A stretch of 64,000 nt of DNA from JBGTSJ01 sp041940305 (GTDB lineage: Bacteria; Planctomycetota; Planctomycetia; Planctomycetales; Planctomycetaceae): NCBI GenBank assembly GCA_041940305.1, contig JBGTSJ010000025.1, positions 1 to 64,000 on the forward strand, in the 5' to 3' direction. Shown in pieces: positions 36,367 through 45,927 of this stretch. The notes below the pieces were generated by a model. That model was not told where the DNA came from. It was given only the letters and a program-made list of their open reading frames with translations, and searched no databases. A program made the position numbers and the translations under genes. The number at the start of each line of letters is the position of its first letter. The first letter of the stretch is position 1.

Positions 36367-38373
36367 TCATCCTGCCCGGCGTCCGCTGACTGTGGCCCGC
36401 AGGATGGCATGCGTCAGGGCCACGATGACGGCTCCCTGGACTGCGAGCGCGAGCAGGTCGAGCACCAGCGGCCCGCCGAGGCCCAGGATGGGCGCCTGGT
36501 AGTGGCCGGGCGCTCCCGGGTATGTCGCCCTGGTGAGACTCGACCCGAATGTGGCCCGCAAACCATCCATCGACCAGTACGCCGGCACGAAGAGCTGAGA
36601 GAAGATCCGCAGCCAGCCCTCCAGTCGGGCGAGACCACCGGAGAAGACCGCCTGTGCGATCAGCAGGACGGGCAGCACCGTCATCGCTCGTTCAGATGTC
36701 CCGGCCACCGCCGAGACCAGCAACCCCAGCGCTACACCGCTCGCCGCCGTCATCGCCAGCACGGCGAACTGCAGCGGAAACTGACCGGTGAGACCGGTGA
36801 ACTCCCGCACTACGCCAAGCAGCGCGACCCCCTGCAGCAGGGCGATGCCGCAGAGCAATGCCAGCTTGGACAATAGATACGGCAACAGCCGGACGCCGAA
36901 TCTCGTTTCATGCCGCAGAATGGTCTGCTCCTTGACAATTTCCCGAACGGCCGCGGTGCCGGCGCACCAGAGCATCGCAATCACGAGAATGAAGACCACT
37001 TCCTTCGTCCGCGCGGCGTGCAGCTCGGCAAAGCTGGCTCGAATATCTCCATAGGTGGCGGCGATCATCAGGCCGATGATCGGCGCCTGCGCCACCAGCA
37101 GCAGCAGGTTGGCCCAGTCCGCCAACTGCAGATCGAGATATCGCCGGCTGAGCACGGCCGCCTGCGCGGACCAGCCGCGCGTCGTCTCGACCATCGGCGG
37201 CGCGACGTAGCGGGGCTGGCCGAGCGCTTCCTGCTGCACCGACTGACCCGGCGGAGTCGCCAGGAATGCTGATTGCCATTCCTCCGGGGAGCGGGCGGAC
37301 TGTCGGACGTAGACCTCTTCGATCGAACTTGCGCCGAAGAACCGCATCAGCTCGCCGGGAGCGCCGTAAAACGCGACCCTTCCCTGCATCAGGTACACCA
37401 ATCGGTCGCAGAGCGTCAGGCGATCGGGAAAGTGCGTGATGCAGATCACGGTGCGTCCTTCGTCGGCCAGCGACCGAAAGAGACGCATCATTTCGGCCTC
37501 GGTCGCGGGGTCGAGGCCGGACGTCGCTTCGTCGAGCAGAATGACCTGAGGATCGCCGAGCAGTTCGGCGGCGAGGGCTGCTCGTTTCCGCTGTCCCCCC
37601 GACAGCCGGCGGACGGGGACGTCGAGCCGGTCTCCCAGCCCCACACGCTCCAGCGCCGCAACGATCATGCGGCTCCGTTCGCTGCCGGAAGCCCCGATGC
37701 CTTTGAGCCGGGCGATGTAGTTCAGCGCTTTGCGCGGCGTGAGCGCTTCGTGAATCACCACGTCCTGCGGGAGATAAGCGATGCGGCGGTCGTGCCGGCG
37801 GTCGCGGGAAGACTGGGCGGCTCCCCCCAGCAGCACTTCCCCTTCGGACACATCGATCAGGCCGGCGATCACCTTGATCAGAGTCGACTTGCCCGAACCG
37901 GACGCACCCAGCAAACCGATAAATGAACCCGCGGGAACATGCAGCGAGACACCATTCAGAATGGCGCGCTGCCCGCCTGATGCGCCGTCACGGACTCGGA
38001 CGGTCTTGGTGGCGGAGCAGAGCGTGACGGCCAGGCCCGCCGACGAGGCCGCTGCCGCAACGGGAGGCGGCGCCGGAGCCACGGGATACTGGGGGACCGG
38101 TGAGAGGCCGTTCAGCGCGATCTCCAGTTCGCCGATCCGCAGACGGTCGCCGCTCTGGAGCGGTTGCAGGCCCCGCACCTCCCGCCCATTGACGAACGTG
38201 CCGGACTGCGAATTCAGGTCCTGCACGAAGAGACCGTCGGTCCGGTGCAGGATGCGAGCGTGCTGAGGATCGACCCCTTTCGCCGGGACACGGACATCGG
38301 CGCCCGGCCCGCGTCCCACCACGATCGCCTTGCCGGCCGGCAGCGACGCAATCGCCTTAATCAGCTGCTGCAT
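36367..38373 (-). CDS. FHA-domain ABC transporter (ABC-2/ABCG type half transporter)
   Basis: 668 residues. An FHA domain at about 15-95 (VVGRGPGADVRVPAKGVDPQ with GR and SxxH-like PQHAR, DLNSQSGTFVNGREV) reads phosphothreonine. The ATPase follows: Walker A GLLGASGSGKSTLIKV, signature RRLSGGQRKRAALAAEL, Walker B VILLDEATSGLDP, and ICITHFPD. The last 270 residues form about six membrane helices (LLLVAQAPIIGLMIAATYGD, VVFILVIAMLWCAGTAAVRE, SKLALLCGIALLQGVALLGV and others), as in the ABCG family. The start codon lies within the last codons of the kinase gene, a 17-bp overlap, so translation is coupled. The kinase is the obvious source of its phosphothreonine ligand. Substrate unknown. Confidence 0.93.
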   Translation of the reverse strand: MQQLIKAIASLPAGKAIVVGRGPGADVRVPAKGVDPQHARILHRTDGLFVQDLNSQSGTFVNGREVRGLQPLQSGDRLRIGELEIALNGLSPVPQYPVAPAPPPVAAAASSAGLAVTLCSATKTVRVRDGASGGQRAILNGVSLHVPAGSFIGLLGASGSGKSTLIKVIAGLIDVSEGEVLLGGAAQSSRDRRHDRRIAYLPQDVVIHEALTPRKALNYIARLKGIGASGSERSRMIVAALERVGLGDRLDVPVRRLSGGQRKRAALAAELLGDPQVILLDEATSGLDPATEAEMMRLFRSLADEGRTVICITHFPDRLTLCDRLVYLMQGRVAFYGAPGELMRFFGASSIEEVYVRQSARSPEEWQSAFLATPPGQSVQQEALGQPRYVAPPMVETTRGWSAQAAVLSRRYLDLQLADWANLLLLVAQAPIIGLMIAATYGDIRASFAELHAARTKEVVFILVIAMLWCAGTAAVREIVKEQTILRHETRFGVRLLPYLLSKLALLCGIALLQGVALLGVVREFTGLTGQFPLQFAVLAMTAASGVALGLLVSAVAGTSERAMTVLPVLLIAQAVFSGGLARLEGWLRIFSQLFVPAYWSMDGLRATFGSSLTRATYPGAPGHYQAPILGLGGPLVLDLLALAVQGAVIVALTHAILRATVSGRRAG

Positions 38374-41317
38374 CGGTCCCCAACTGGTAAACGGCGTCGC
38401 TGGTCACACCAAACACGTCGCCGGACGGGCTGACCCAGACGTCCTCGAACTCAACATCGTCGCGGAGCATCCCGCCGACGATCTTGCGCCACTCATTGTC
38501 GCTCCGCTCCCACACCGCGCCGCAGTTGTCGACGACCCAGTAACGCTCCGGGCTGATTCCCCAGACGGCCCGCAGATTGCCAGTGGCGGCCTCCAGACCG
38601 ACGTTGACCGACTGATTGACCGTCTTCCCGTCGACGTGATGCACGTAGACCGTGCCGCCGATTCCGGCCATCACGCAGAACACGCCATCTCCCGACTGGC
38701 CAAACCAGACGCTGCGGATCCATCCATGCTGATCGAGCGGAATCTCCGACATGCGGTACCATGTGCCGTTGGGATCGTGTCGCACCACCATGGGCTTAGC
38801 CCCATAGGGGGAATCTCGCGTGAGGCGGCGAGTCCACAAGCCATATGCTTCGTCCTCATCAAAGGCCGACGTATAGGTGATATCGGCGACGGGATGCCGC
38901 AAGGGAGCGTTGTCATCGGGGTCGTGAACGTAAAACTCCGGGTCCAGCTCGGAGCGCAGCCGCAGCATTTCGTCGCCGGTGATTCTCAGCGGTGCGTCGC
39001 GGGTCATGACATAGAACATGTCGGGAGCGATGGGACAAACGGCCATGCCGGTTAAATAGTTCTGGTCCTTGGGTGTCAGGTCGAACGCAGTCGTCCCGCT
39101 GCTGCGGATGATATATGCGTTGGGATGGGCCGATCCGTCTCCCTCGGCGCGGGATCGGTCATGGGCGCCATAGACGAGGGTTCCCGGATCGAGGGCCCGC
39201 ATTTCGGGGTATTGACCGTAACGCCCGAGGTCCATCCGCGCGGCCAGCGACCATTGCCCATTGTGCCGCTGGAATATGGTGGCCTGATATCCGCCGGAGT
39301 ACAGACGGCCGGCGACCCAGTAGTTGTCATTGTCGATCCCTGTGATGCCGCCGAGTTCGGGAACGAGATTACCCGCGCTCGCGTCCACCACCGTCTGAAA
39401 CAGGTGGCCCAGACCACGCGCCTCCTGGACCCTGACCCACTGCACTCCCTCATAGTCGCGGTCGGCGTAATGCACGACGGCGTCGCCGACTCCGTGACTG
39501 CTGGAAATCAGCGTGCTGACCTGCGACCAGGCAACGGCCAGGAGCACTGCCATCGCCAGTGCTCCCGCGCCGGCGAAGTACAGCTTCCAGGGACGGCGTC
39601 GCGCTGGCTGCGGAAACTCGGGCTGCGGCGAATCAAACCCCGGAGGCATTGGGAACTGGTCTCCGGGCAGTGGCGGCGGCATCGAGGCCGTGGCAGCGAC
39701 GGCGGGCTGGGGAGCATAATGCGCGGCGGGCACGACAGAGACCGCCTCACCCATCGTTTGGAATCGCCGCTGGGCCGTCGTGCGGAGACAGCCGTCGATC
39801 AATGCATCCCATTCGGAAAGTTCCGGCGCCGACTCGCTCGGGAGTTCCGTGGACCCGTTGCTCCGGGGGCGTCCGGTCAACAGCAGCCAGGCCAGACAAC
39901 CGAGGGCGAAGACGTCGCTGCGCGCGGATTCGGTCTGATCGCCCGCCTGGCCGACCTCCGGCGCCACACAGGCCATCGCGGCGGAACCGCCCGGCCGCTG
40001 TCTGACCAAGTCCGCCAGCCACGGGGAGGGGACGATGATCGTGCGCTGTCCGTCCGCCGACGTATAGATGCATTCGGGCGCGAGGTCGAACGCCGCGAGA
40101 CCGGCCGCATGCCATTGCGTCAGCGCGCCGGCCGTGTCTCTGACCACGCAGCGGGCCTCGTGATCTGACAGCGGCAGGTCGCGAGCGGCGAGCGGCTCGA
40201 CGCCCGCATCCAGTTCGAACTTCACCTGCCGTTTGTCGGCGCTGAAGCCGGCGACGCGGGCGATGCCCGGACAGGAGCCGTTCTTCGAGGCCGCGTGTGC
40301 GGTGCGCAGCAGCCCTTCGAGTGAATCCGGATCCGACCAGGTCGGCAACTGACACCCGACGATCCACCGCCCGTCTGGCTGCCGCCGGCCGGCGTACTTC
40401 CCGTAGGGGGTCACGTAGTCGCAGCGACCGGGTTTGGAGGGCGGCCGGCGCTCATCGGCGGTTCCCTGCGTGTCGCGCAGATAGCGGGTGACATCGTCGG
40501 CCACAGCCTGCATCGACGCCGGACGGTCGCCGACTTCTTTCGCCAGCATGCGGAGGCAGAGCGCCTCCAGCCTGCGGTCGATCCCCTCGCGATACTGTGA
40601 CGGCGGAACTGGATCGTCATGCGCGATCTGTCCCAGCACCGACGCCATCGACCCCTCGAAGGGGAGCCGACCGCAGAGCATCTCGTACAGGATGACTCCC
40701 AGGCTGAAAATGTCGCTCCCCGGGCCGACAGCGTCGCCATTCCCCTGCACCTGCTCGGGCGACATGTAGGAGGGCGTTCCCACCATCGCACCGCTCTGTG
40801 TGAGCCTGGTGTCTCCGCTCCCCGGCCGCAGCGCCAGGCCAAAGTCCGTGATGACCGGCTCGTTGCGGTGATTGATCATCACGTTCGACGGCTTCAGATC
40901 GCGGTGCACGACGCCTTTCTGATGGGCTTCGTGCAGCGCGGACGCCAGCTTCCTCACGATGAGCGCGGTCTGCCGCTCGGTCAGGGGCCGGCTCGTGTGG
41001 AGGAAGTCGGCCAGCGGCCTCCCCTCGATGTACTCCATCGTCAGGTAGTGCGTCCCATCGACCTCGCCCGCGTCGTGGACGGTGCACAGGTTGGGATGGC
41101 TGATGGTGGCGGCTGCCTTGGCCTCGCGGTAGAAGCGCGGCACGACGTCGCAGTCATCATCGGGGAAGCGCGGCACCTTGAGCGCGACGAGCCGCTCGAG
41201 CTGGCCGTCTTCGGCCAGGTACACGGTCCCCATCCCCCCACGACCGAGCGGACGGACGACGCGATACCGGCCGAACTGTGCCGGAAGCTGAGAGAACGCC
41301 GGCGAAGATTCCGTCAT
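38357..41317 (-). CDS. Membrane Ser/Thr protein kinase with pseudokinase-like second lobe and propeller-like sensor
   Basis: 986 residues. The first kinase domain (about 17-280) has all key residues: LGRGGMGTVYLA, Lys47 in VALKVPR, HRD at 138-140 in HRDLKPSNV, DFG at 158-160, SYMSPEQV and SDIFSLGVILYEML. A second kinase-like region (about 300-520) keeps the same order but has lost the chemistry: a weak N-lobe, AAFDLAPECIYTS in place of HRDLKPxN, IIVPSPWLADL in place of DFG, CVAPEV like APE, and SDVFALGCLAWLLLTGRP for the F-helix. A Pro-rich linker and one membrane helix (about 578-597) follow. The outer 385 residues look like beta-propeller repeats (DNDNYWVAGRLYSGG, SPERYWVVDNCGAVWERSDN, SPSGDVFGVTSDAVYQLG). 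The ATG at 41317 is chosen; AGGA lies close upstream. The gene overlaps the FHA-ABC gene by 17 bp. Confidence 0.92.
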   Translation of the reverse strand: MTESSPAFSQLPAQFGRYRVVRPLGRGGMGTVYLAEDGQLERLVALKVPRFPDDDCDVVPRFYREAKAAATISHPNLCTVHDAGEVDGTHYLTMEYIEGRPLADFLHTSRPLTERQTALIVRKLASALHEAHQKGVVHRDLKPSNVMINHRNEPVITDFGLALRPGSGDTRLTQSGAMVGTPSYMSPEQVQGNGDAVGPGSDIFSLGVILYEMLCGRLPFEGSMASVLGQIAHDDPVPPSQYREGIDRRLEALCLRMLAKEVGDRPASMQAVADDVTRYLRDTQGTADERRPPSKPGRCDYVTPYGKYAGRRQPDGRWIVGCQLPTWSDPDSLEGLLRTAHAASKNGSCPGIARVAGFSADKRQVKFELDAGVEPLAARDLPLSDHEARCVVRDTAGALTQWHAAGLAAFDLAPECIYTSADGQRTIIVPSPWLADLVRQRPGGSAAMACVAPEVGQAGDQTESARSDVFALGCLAWLLLTGRPRSNGSTELPSESAPELSEWDALIDGCLRTTAQRRFQTMGEAVSVVPAAHYAPQPAVAATASMPPPLPGDQFPMPPGFDSPQPEFPQPARRRPWKLYFAGAGALAMAVLLAVAWSQVSTLISSSHGVGDAVVHYADRDYEGVQWVRVQEARGLGHLFQTVVDASAGNLVPELGGITGIDNDNYWVAGRLYSGGYQATIFQRHNGQWSLAARMDLGRYGQYPEMRALDPGTLVYGAHDRSRAEGDGSAHPNAYIIRSSGTTAFDLTPKDQNYLTGMAVCPIAPDMFYVMTRDAPLRITGDEMLRLRSELDPEFYVHDPDDNAPLRHPVADITYTSAFDEDEAYGLWTRRLTRDSPYGAKPMVVRHDPNGTWYRMSEIPLDQHGWIRSVWFGQSGDGVFCVMAGIGGTVYVHHVDGKTVNQSVNVGLEAATGNLRAVWGISPERYWVVDNCGAVWERSDNEWRKIVGGMLRDDVEFEDVWVSPSGDVFGVTSDAVYQLGTDAAAD

Positions 41318-41610
41318 CAATCCTGGAGAAGATGCCCGCGGAAGCAGAACGAACGTCAAATCATCGTGGGAGAACTCCTGTCGAATTGCAAGCTTGGTGC
41401 CGCAGTCCGATCGCAAGTCTGCCGTGGCGAATTCGCGTTGATGGCTGAAGCGATCGCCTGCGAACTGCTCAATGCTTGCGGGGAGCCATCTGAATCGGCA
41501 GACTGAAAATCGACTTCCACTCTCGCGGTGGGGCGGTGCATTTGCTGCTGTAATCGCGCCGTTCCACTGGACCGAGTCTTTCGCCGGTTTGCTGCGAACA
41601 GGGCCAGTCC

Positions 41611-44307
41611 ATGCGCACGATCCTGGTGACGGGTGACTTCGTCGTCGATCACCACATCTATGAAGGGCGGCGGCGGCATTTCGGCGACCAGCGCAGCCGC
41701 GGCGTCTGCGTTCAGGAGGAACTGGGCGGCGCCGCCCTGATCCACCGGCTGCTGGCAGCGTGGTCGCCTGGAGCGGCGTCCGCCTGGCGGTCATGCCTGG
41801 CGATCGACGAATCATCGTCGCTGCAACTCATGCGAGACTGCGGAGCAGACCCGGCGGGCTGCGTCAATCAGCCCTTCGCGGCATACGCCTTCTGGCGGCC
41901 TTACCCATCACCGGAAAGGAACGGCGGCGCGCGGTGGCGGGTGTCGGAGGCGATGGGGTTCGGCGGTGAACCGGCGACGGTCGGCGAGTGGCCGTGGACG
42001 GCAGCCGTTGATCGGCCAACCGCTCCCAGCGTGCTCGTGATCTCCGACGGCGGCATGGGCTTTCGCGCCCGCAGGAACGTGCAGCATTGGAACGTTCCCG
42101 TACGCGACCAGCGACTCGTGCAGCTCTTTCGAGACGCCCAATCCATCCCGGCGGACAAGTTCGAGCAACTGACCGTCGAAGAGCCGGAGTGGATTGTGCT
42201 GAAGACGGCCGCTCCGATCGGGGAAGGAGATCTGTGGCGGGAGCTATCGTGCCATCACGCCGATCGGCTCGTCGTGATCGTTTCGGCTGATGAACTCCGT
42301 CTGGCGGGAGTCCGCTTGAGCCCGGGGCTTTCGTGGGAACAGACCCTGGAGGATCTGCAGTCCGCTCTTGAGACAAACGGTGGACTCGGATCGCTGACAC
42401 GCTCGCGACACCTGATCATTTCTTTCGGCAGCGAGGGGGCTTTGTGGATCAGCCGGGAAGGCGATGTGCGCAAGGCCGTGCTCCTGTTCGATCCGCAGCA
42501 TGTGGAAGGGGAGCGGCGCGTCGGGATTGAAGGCCAGGTGTACGGAATGCTGTCGTGTCTCGCAGCCGCCGTTTCGGCCGAAGTCGCTGCCGCTCCCGAC
42601 CAACCGGACATCGAGTTGGCGATGCGCCGCGGAGCGGCCGCCATGCGGCATCTCTGGCAGCATGGACATGGAGACGCAGCGCATCGCGGCGCGGGGTTTC
42701 CTGCGACCGCTGTGGCGGCCGCGATGACGAGCACGGCATCGGATGACCCGCTGCAGTCGCGGTCGTTTCAGTTGAACGACCCGTCCAGTCCGGTCCGGAC
42801 CGGGTGGAGTCTGCTCGCGCTGCACGAAGCACCTGGCGAGGCCGCAGCAGGAGCGCCGCTCCACGGCATTGCGCGCCGCATCCTGTTGCAGGGCTCGCAC
42901 GCATTGCGGGCGCCGACGCTCAGCATCGGCGACTTCTTCACGGCCGACCGGGGGGAGATTGAAGCGCTGCGCAGTCTCCGACTGCTCGTGAATCGATACC
43001 TCAACGACCGCAAGGCGGACAAGCCGCTCTCGATTGGCGTGTTCGGACCGCCCGGCGCCGGCAAGTCCTTCGCTGTCAAAGAACTTGCGAGAAGCCTGCT
43101 CGGTGCGCGGCTCGGATGGCTCGAGTTCAATCTCTCTCAGTTCAACGGCCCGGCCGATCTGATCGGAGCGCTCCACCAGGTGCGCGACAAGATTCTGGAG
43201 GGGAAGCTTCCCGTCGCCTTCTTCGACGAGTTCGACTCCCAGAACTTCACGTGGCTGAAGTATCTGCTCGCCCCCATGCAGGACGGGCGCTTCCAGGAAC
43301 TGCAGTTGAGCCATCCTGTCGGACAATGCCTGTTTGTCTTCGCCGGCGGCACGAGTCATGCCTTCGAGCAGTTCGCGTCCCGCGGAGACGGCGCGGGCAC
43401 TCCCGGCCATGCATCAGCGGACCATTTCGTGCTCTCGAAGGGGCCGGATTTCGCCAGCCGGCTGGACGGCAAGTTGAATGTGATCGGGCCGAATCCGCGA
43501 CGCGGAACTCCCGGCGGCGGCGAGGACATTTACTTTCCCGTCCGCCGTGCCCTCTTTATCCGTTCCCGACTGAAATGCACGGAGATGGAACGGCTGAAAA
43601 TCCACCCCGGCCTGGCCACCGCTTTGCTGGAGTTGCCGAATTACAAGCACGGTTCGCGCTCCCTGGCCAAACTGCTGGAGCCATTTCGGATGCTCCGCCG
43701 GTCCGAACCCGATGCGATGTTAGGTCTGTCCATGCTGCCGCCCCTCGACCAACTGGCGCTCCACGTCGAGTTGTCGGACTTCGAATCGCTGATCCGCCGC
43801 GATGAAGAGGCCGCAAACCGCCTGGGTGTGGATCAGCTCGCGGCCGCCGTGCATCAATTCTACCGGACCAAAGCCTGCAGCGAGGGCTGGATCAAGTCCC
43901 ACCACGACCGTGATTTCGTGGACTTGTCCCCCTTCGATCAGGCCTCGAACCGCGCCGCCGCCCGACGCATCCCGTCTGTAATCGCGCTGGCCGGCCTGAA
44001 GCTGGTTCCTGGAACGGCCGACGCACAGGAGCAGGCCATCGCGAAGAGGACGCTTGCGTTCCACGATGATCTGCTGGCCGAAGCCGAACACGACGGGTGG
44101 ATGGACTGGCATCTGGAGAACGGCTGGTCTCAGTCGGACACGCGTGACGAATTCGCCCAGTTGCACAACCGCCTCGTCTCCTATCGTGACCTTCCTCCGC
44201 AGGAACAGGACAAGGACAAAGCCGCCGTCCAGCATTACCCTGAGATCGCCGCGCTGGCGAACCTGAAAATCGTGTCCAGCGCCGGCGATCGCGATCAGCC
44301 AGCGTAA
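41611..44307 (+). CDS. PfkB-like + AAA+ ATPase + tandem RyR-repeat protein
   Basis: 898 residues. The N-terminal part (about 1-380) resembles PfkB/ribokinase-like sugar kinases: GDFVVDHHIYEG, VCVQEELGGAALIHRLLA and LIISFGSEGALWISREGD. The usual GAGD catalytic motif is not seen, so it may be an inactive sensor. An AAA+ module follows at about 450-690: Walker A GVFGPPGAGKSFAV, Walker B PVAFFDEFDSQN, and sensor region LFVFAGGTSHAFEQF. The end holds two RyR-like repeats. The first is about 740-800 (LAAAVHQFYRTKACSEGWIK, ... DLSPFDQASNRAAARRIPSV). The second, more typical, is about 820-886 (DLLAEAEHDGWMDWHLENGW, RLVSYRDLPPQEQDKDKAAV). Bacterial RyR repeats are known in conflict and signalling proteins, but I do not know this exact architecture. 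The gene is divergent from the kinase gene across 293 bp, in which I saw no motif. Confidence 0.8.
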   Translation: MRTILVTGDFVVDHHIYEGRRRHFGDQRSRGVCVQEELGGAALIHRLLAAWSPGAASAWRSCLAIDESSSLQLMRDCGADPAGCVNQPFAAYAFWRPYPSPERNGGARWRVSEAMGFGGEPATVGEWPWTAAVDRPTAPSVLVISDGGMGFRARRNVQHWNVPVRDQRLVQLFRDAQSIPADKFEQLTVEEPEWIVLKTAAPIGEGDLWRELSCHHADRLVVIVSADELRLAGVRLSPGLSWEQTLEDLQSALETNGGLGSLTRSRHLIISFGSEGALWISREGDVRKAVLLFDPQHVEGERRVGIEGQVYGMLSCLAAAVSAEVAAAPDQPDIELAMRRGAAAMRHLWQHGHGDAAHRGAGFPATAVAAAMTSTASDDPLQSRSFQLNDPSSPVRTGWSLLALHEAPGEAAAGAPLHGIARRILLQGSHALRAPTLSIGDFFTADRGEIEALRSLRLLVNRYLNDRKADKPLSIGVFGPPGAGKSFAVKELARSLLGARLGWLEFNLSQFNGPADLIGALHQVRDKILEGKLPVAFFDEFDSQNFTWLKYLLAPMQDGRFQELQLSHPVGQCLFVFAGGTSHAFEQFASRGDGAGTPGHASADHFVLSKGPDFASRLDGKLNVIGPNPRRGTPGGGEDIYFPVRRALFIRSRLKCTEMERLKIHPGLATALLELPNYKHGSRSLAKLLEPFRMLRRSEPDAMLGLSMLPPLDQLALHVELSDFESLIRRDEEAANRLGVDQLAAAVHQFYRTKACSEGWIKSHHDRDFVDLSPFDQASNRAAARRIPSVIALAGLKLVPGTADAQEQAIAKRTLAFHDDLLAEAEHDGWMDWHLENGWSQSDTRDEFAQLHNRLVSYRDLPPQEQDKDKAAVQHYPEIAALANLKIVSSAGDRDQPA

Positions 44308-44356
44308 GGGCACGCAAGGCTGAGGACTGCATCCACGGTGCAGCACCGCAGGCGGG

Positions 44357-45559
44357 TCAGTTCGCAGTTTGCGGGGATTGCGGCCAGGGTTCGAACCGCA
44401 ACGGATCGTCGGCCTGCGGGTTGACGATCCGCAGGGCGACTTTCCCCTCCAGCACATGGCTCAGCAGATCGCCGCAGACTTCCGCGCGCCAGCCCTGCAT
44501 CAGCCGGGGCTTCGCGGTCCGCTTGCGGTCAATCAGGTCCCAGCGGACAAGTTCCTGCAGGTCCGAGGCCGTTCCCACCAGCGTCGTGGAAATGCCCAGT
44601 TCGGCGCAACGCTGCGCGAGGGCGATTCCGAGGATCTTTCCCAGGACCTCGTTCTGAGCGACGGCCGGAAGCGGCGGTGACTTCTGCGGGAGGTCCGCTT
44701 CCGGCAGCGCGAGGGCGCGCTGCACGCAGTCGATGAGTTCGGGTGCGAGCCGCGCATAGTCGCGCCGCTGCATGCCGCGCACGGAGTTGACGTCCTCATG
44801 CGACTTCGGCTGTCGTTTGGCCACCTCCACCAGCAGATCGTCTCGCAGAATGTTGCGCGCGGGGCGATCCCGCTCGGCGGCCGCCCGTTCGCGCCAGGCA
44901 AAGAGTTCGCGGACGATTCCCATTCCCCGGCGACTGAGCTTGGGCACGCCGGACAGCCTGCGCCACGGTTCGCCGGCCCGGTCGCGGATAGCGTCTCCGA
45001 CGAACCGGGCGAATTCGGCCTCGGCCCACGACAGTCGGCCCCGCTTGTTCAACGACTTTCGCTGCCGCTCCCAGATCAGCGGAAGATGACGAACGTCGTC
45101 CAGCGCGTAGTCGATCTGCTCCTTGGTCAATGGACGACGACGCCACTCCGTGCGCGTTTCGTGTGAATGGACCCGTGTATCGAGCACGCGCTGCGCCAGG
45201 CTGGCATACGACAACGGGAACCCGCGGCTCAGCAAACCCTCGGCAATCTGTACGTCCACCAGCCGTTGCGGAGGGCGGCCAAGTGCGTGATGGCAAAACC
45301 GGACCTCCTCGCGGCCGCCATGCACCACGATCGTAGTGCTGTCGTCGGCCATCAGTTCCCACCACCCGCTCAGGTCCGGGATCTCGAATGGATCGACGGC
45401 GGCGACGCGCTGCGTCGTTGCGAACTGCATCAGGCATAGCTTCGGACGGAAATAATCTTCCGCCACGAACTCGGTATCGAAGCCCGCGAGCCCGCAGTCC
45501 CGGATATGCCCGCACAGATCGTTGAATTGATCCTGCCGCGTAATCAGTCGTTCCGGCAT
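44357..45559 (-). CDS. rnd: RNase D-like 3'-5' exonuclease
   Basis: 400 residues. The DEDDy exonuclease fold shows Exo I LAGFDTEFVAED (Asp, Glu), Exo II IVVHGGREEVRFC, and Exo III QIDYALDDVRHLPLIW (Tyr and Asp). DTRVHSHETRTEWRRRPLTK is the linking region. An HRDC-like domain follows (RDRPARNILRDDLLVEVAKR). E. coli RNase D has SEDLE at Exo II; here the aligned catalytic Asp is Glu (REEV), a possible reduction or change of activity. RNase D trims tRNA and other RNA 3' ends. The ATG at 45559 is chosen because the upstream alternative adds a non-conserved tail. It is convergent with the RyR gene (49-bp gap). Confidence 0.85.
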   Translation of the reverse strand: MPERLITRQDQFNDLCGHIRDCGLAGFDTEFVAEDYFRPKLCLMQFATTQRVAAVDPFEIPDLSGWWELMADDSTTIVVHGGREEVRFCHHALGRPPQRLVDVQIAEGLLSRGFPLSYASLAQRVLDTRVHSHETRTEWRRRPLTKEQIDYALDDVRHLPLIWERQRKSLNKRGRLSWAEAEFARFVGDAIRDRAGEPWRRLSGVPKLSRRGMGIVRELFAWRERAAAERDRPARNILRDDLLVEVAKRQPKSHEDVNSVRGMQRRDYARLAPELIDCVQRALALPEADLPQKSPPLPAVAQNEVLGKILGIALAQRCAELGISTTLVGTASDLQELVRWDLIDRKRTAKPRLMQGWRAEVCGDLLSHVLEGKVALRIVNPQADDPLRFEPWPQSPQTAN

Positions 45560-45927
45560 GTTGGTCTGCGAGATTCGTCCTGAACCGGCGGGTAGCGTGT
45601 TTCGCCTGGAGACCACAAGCGGCGGATCCGCCGCGAACTGGAGAGATGTTACTAACTTACCGGCATGACACTAGCGCCCGCGAGCCGAATGTGGTGCGGA
45701 ATCGATCGTTCCGCCGGATCCGGGCGGTTCGCAGGATGGGTCAGGAGGTCTGATTCGGACTTGTGAAGCGGCGGAGAAGGATCCGGCGCCGCGGCTGTGC
45801 GACATGGCGGCGCATTCCTATGATCAGCACTGCGTCGCAATCATCCTCAACGGGCCGGGCCTTCCCGCCGGTGGAGCAATTGCGGTCGCCTCCCATTCAG
45901 CTGCACCGGAGAACCTCGCGCCGCATC
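45560..45927. other. Divergent intergenic region with GTTACTAAC palindrome
   Basis: 368 bp between rnd and the ROK gene, so both promoters should be here. The perfect palindrome GTTACTAAC (45648-45656) is followed by TTACCGG. It resembles the GTTTACTTAACGACG stretch at 47123-47137 downstream of the ROK gene, so both might be ROK operators. The match is short. Open frames crossing this region carry no conserved features. Confidence 0.4.

Noticed and set aside
44385..44402. GGGTTCGAACC as a tRNA T-arm
   Set aside because: It lies in the end of the RNase D coding sequence with no acceptor or anticodon stem around it.
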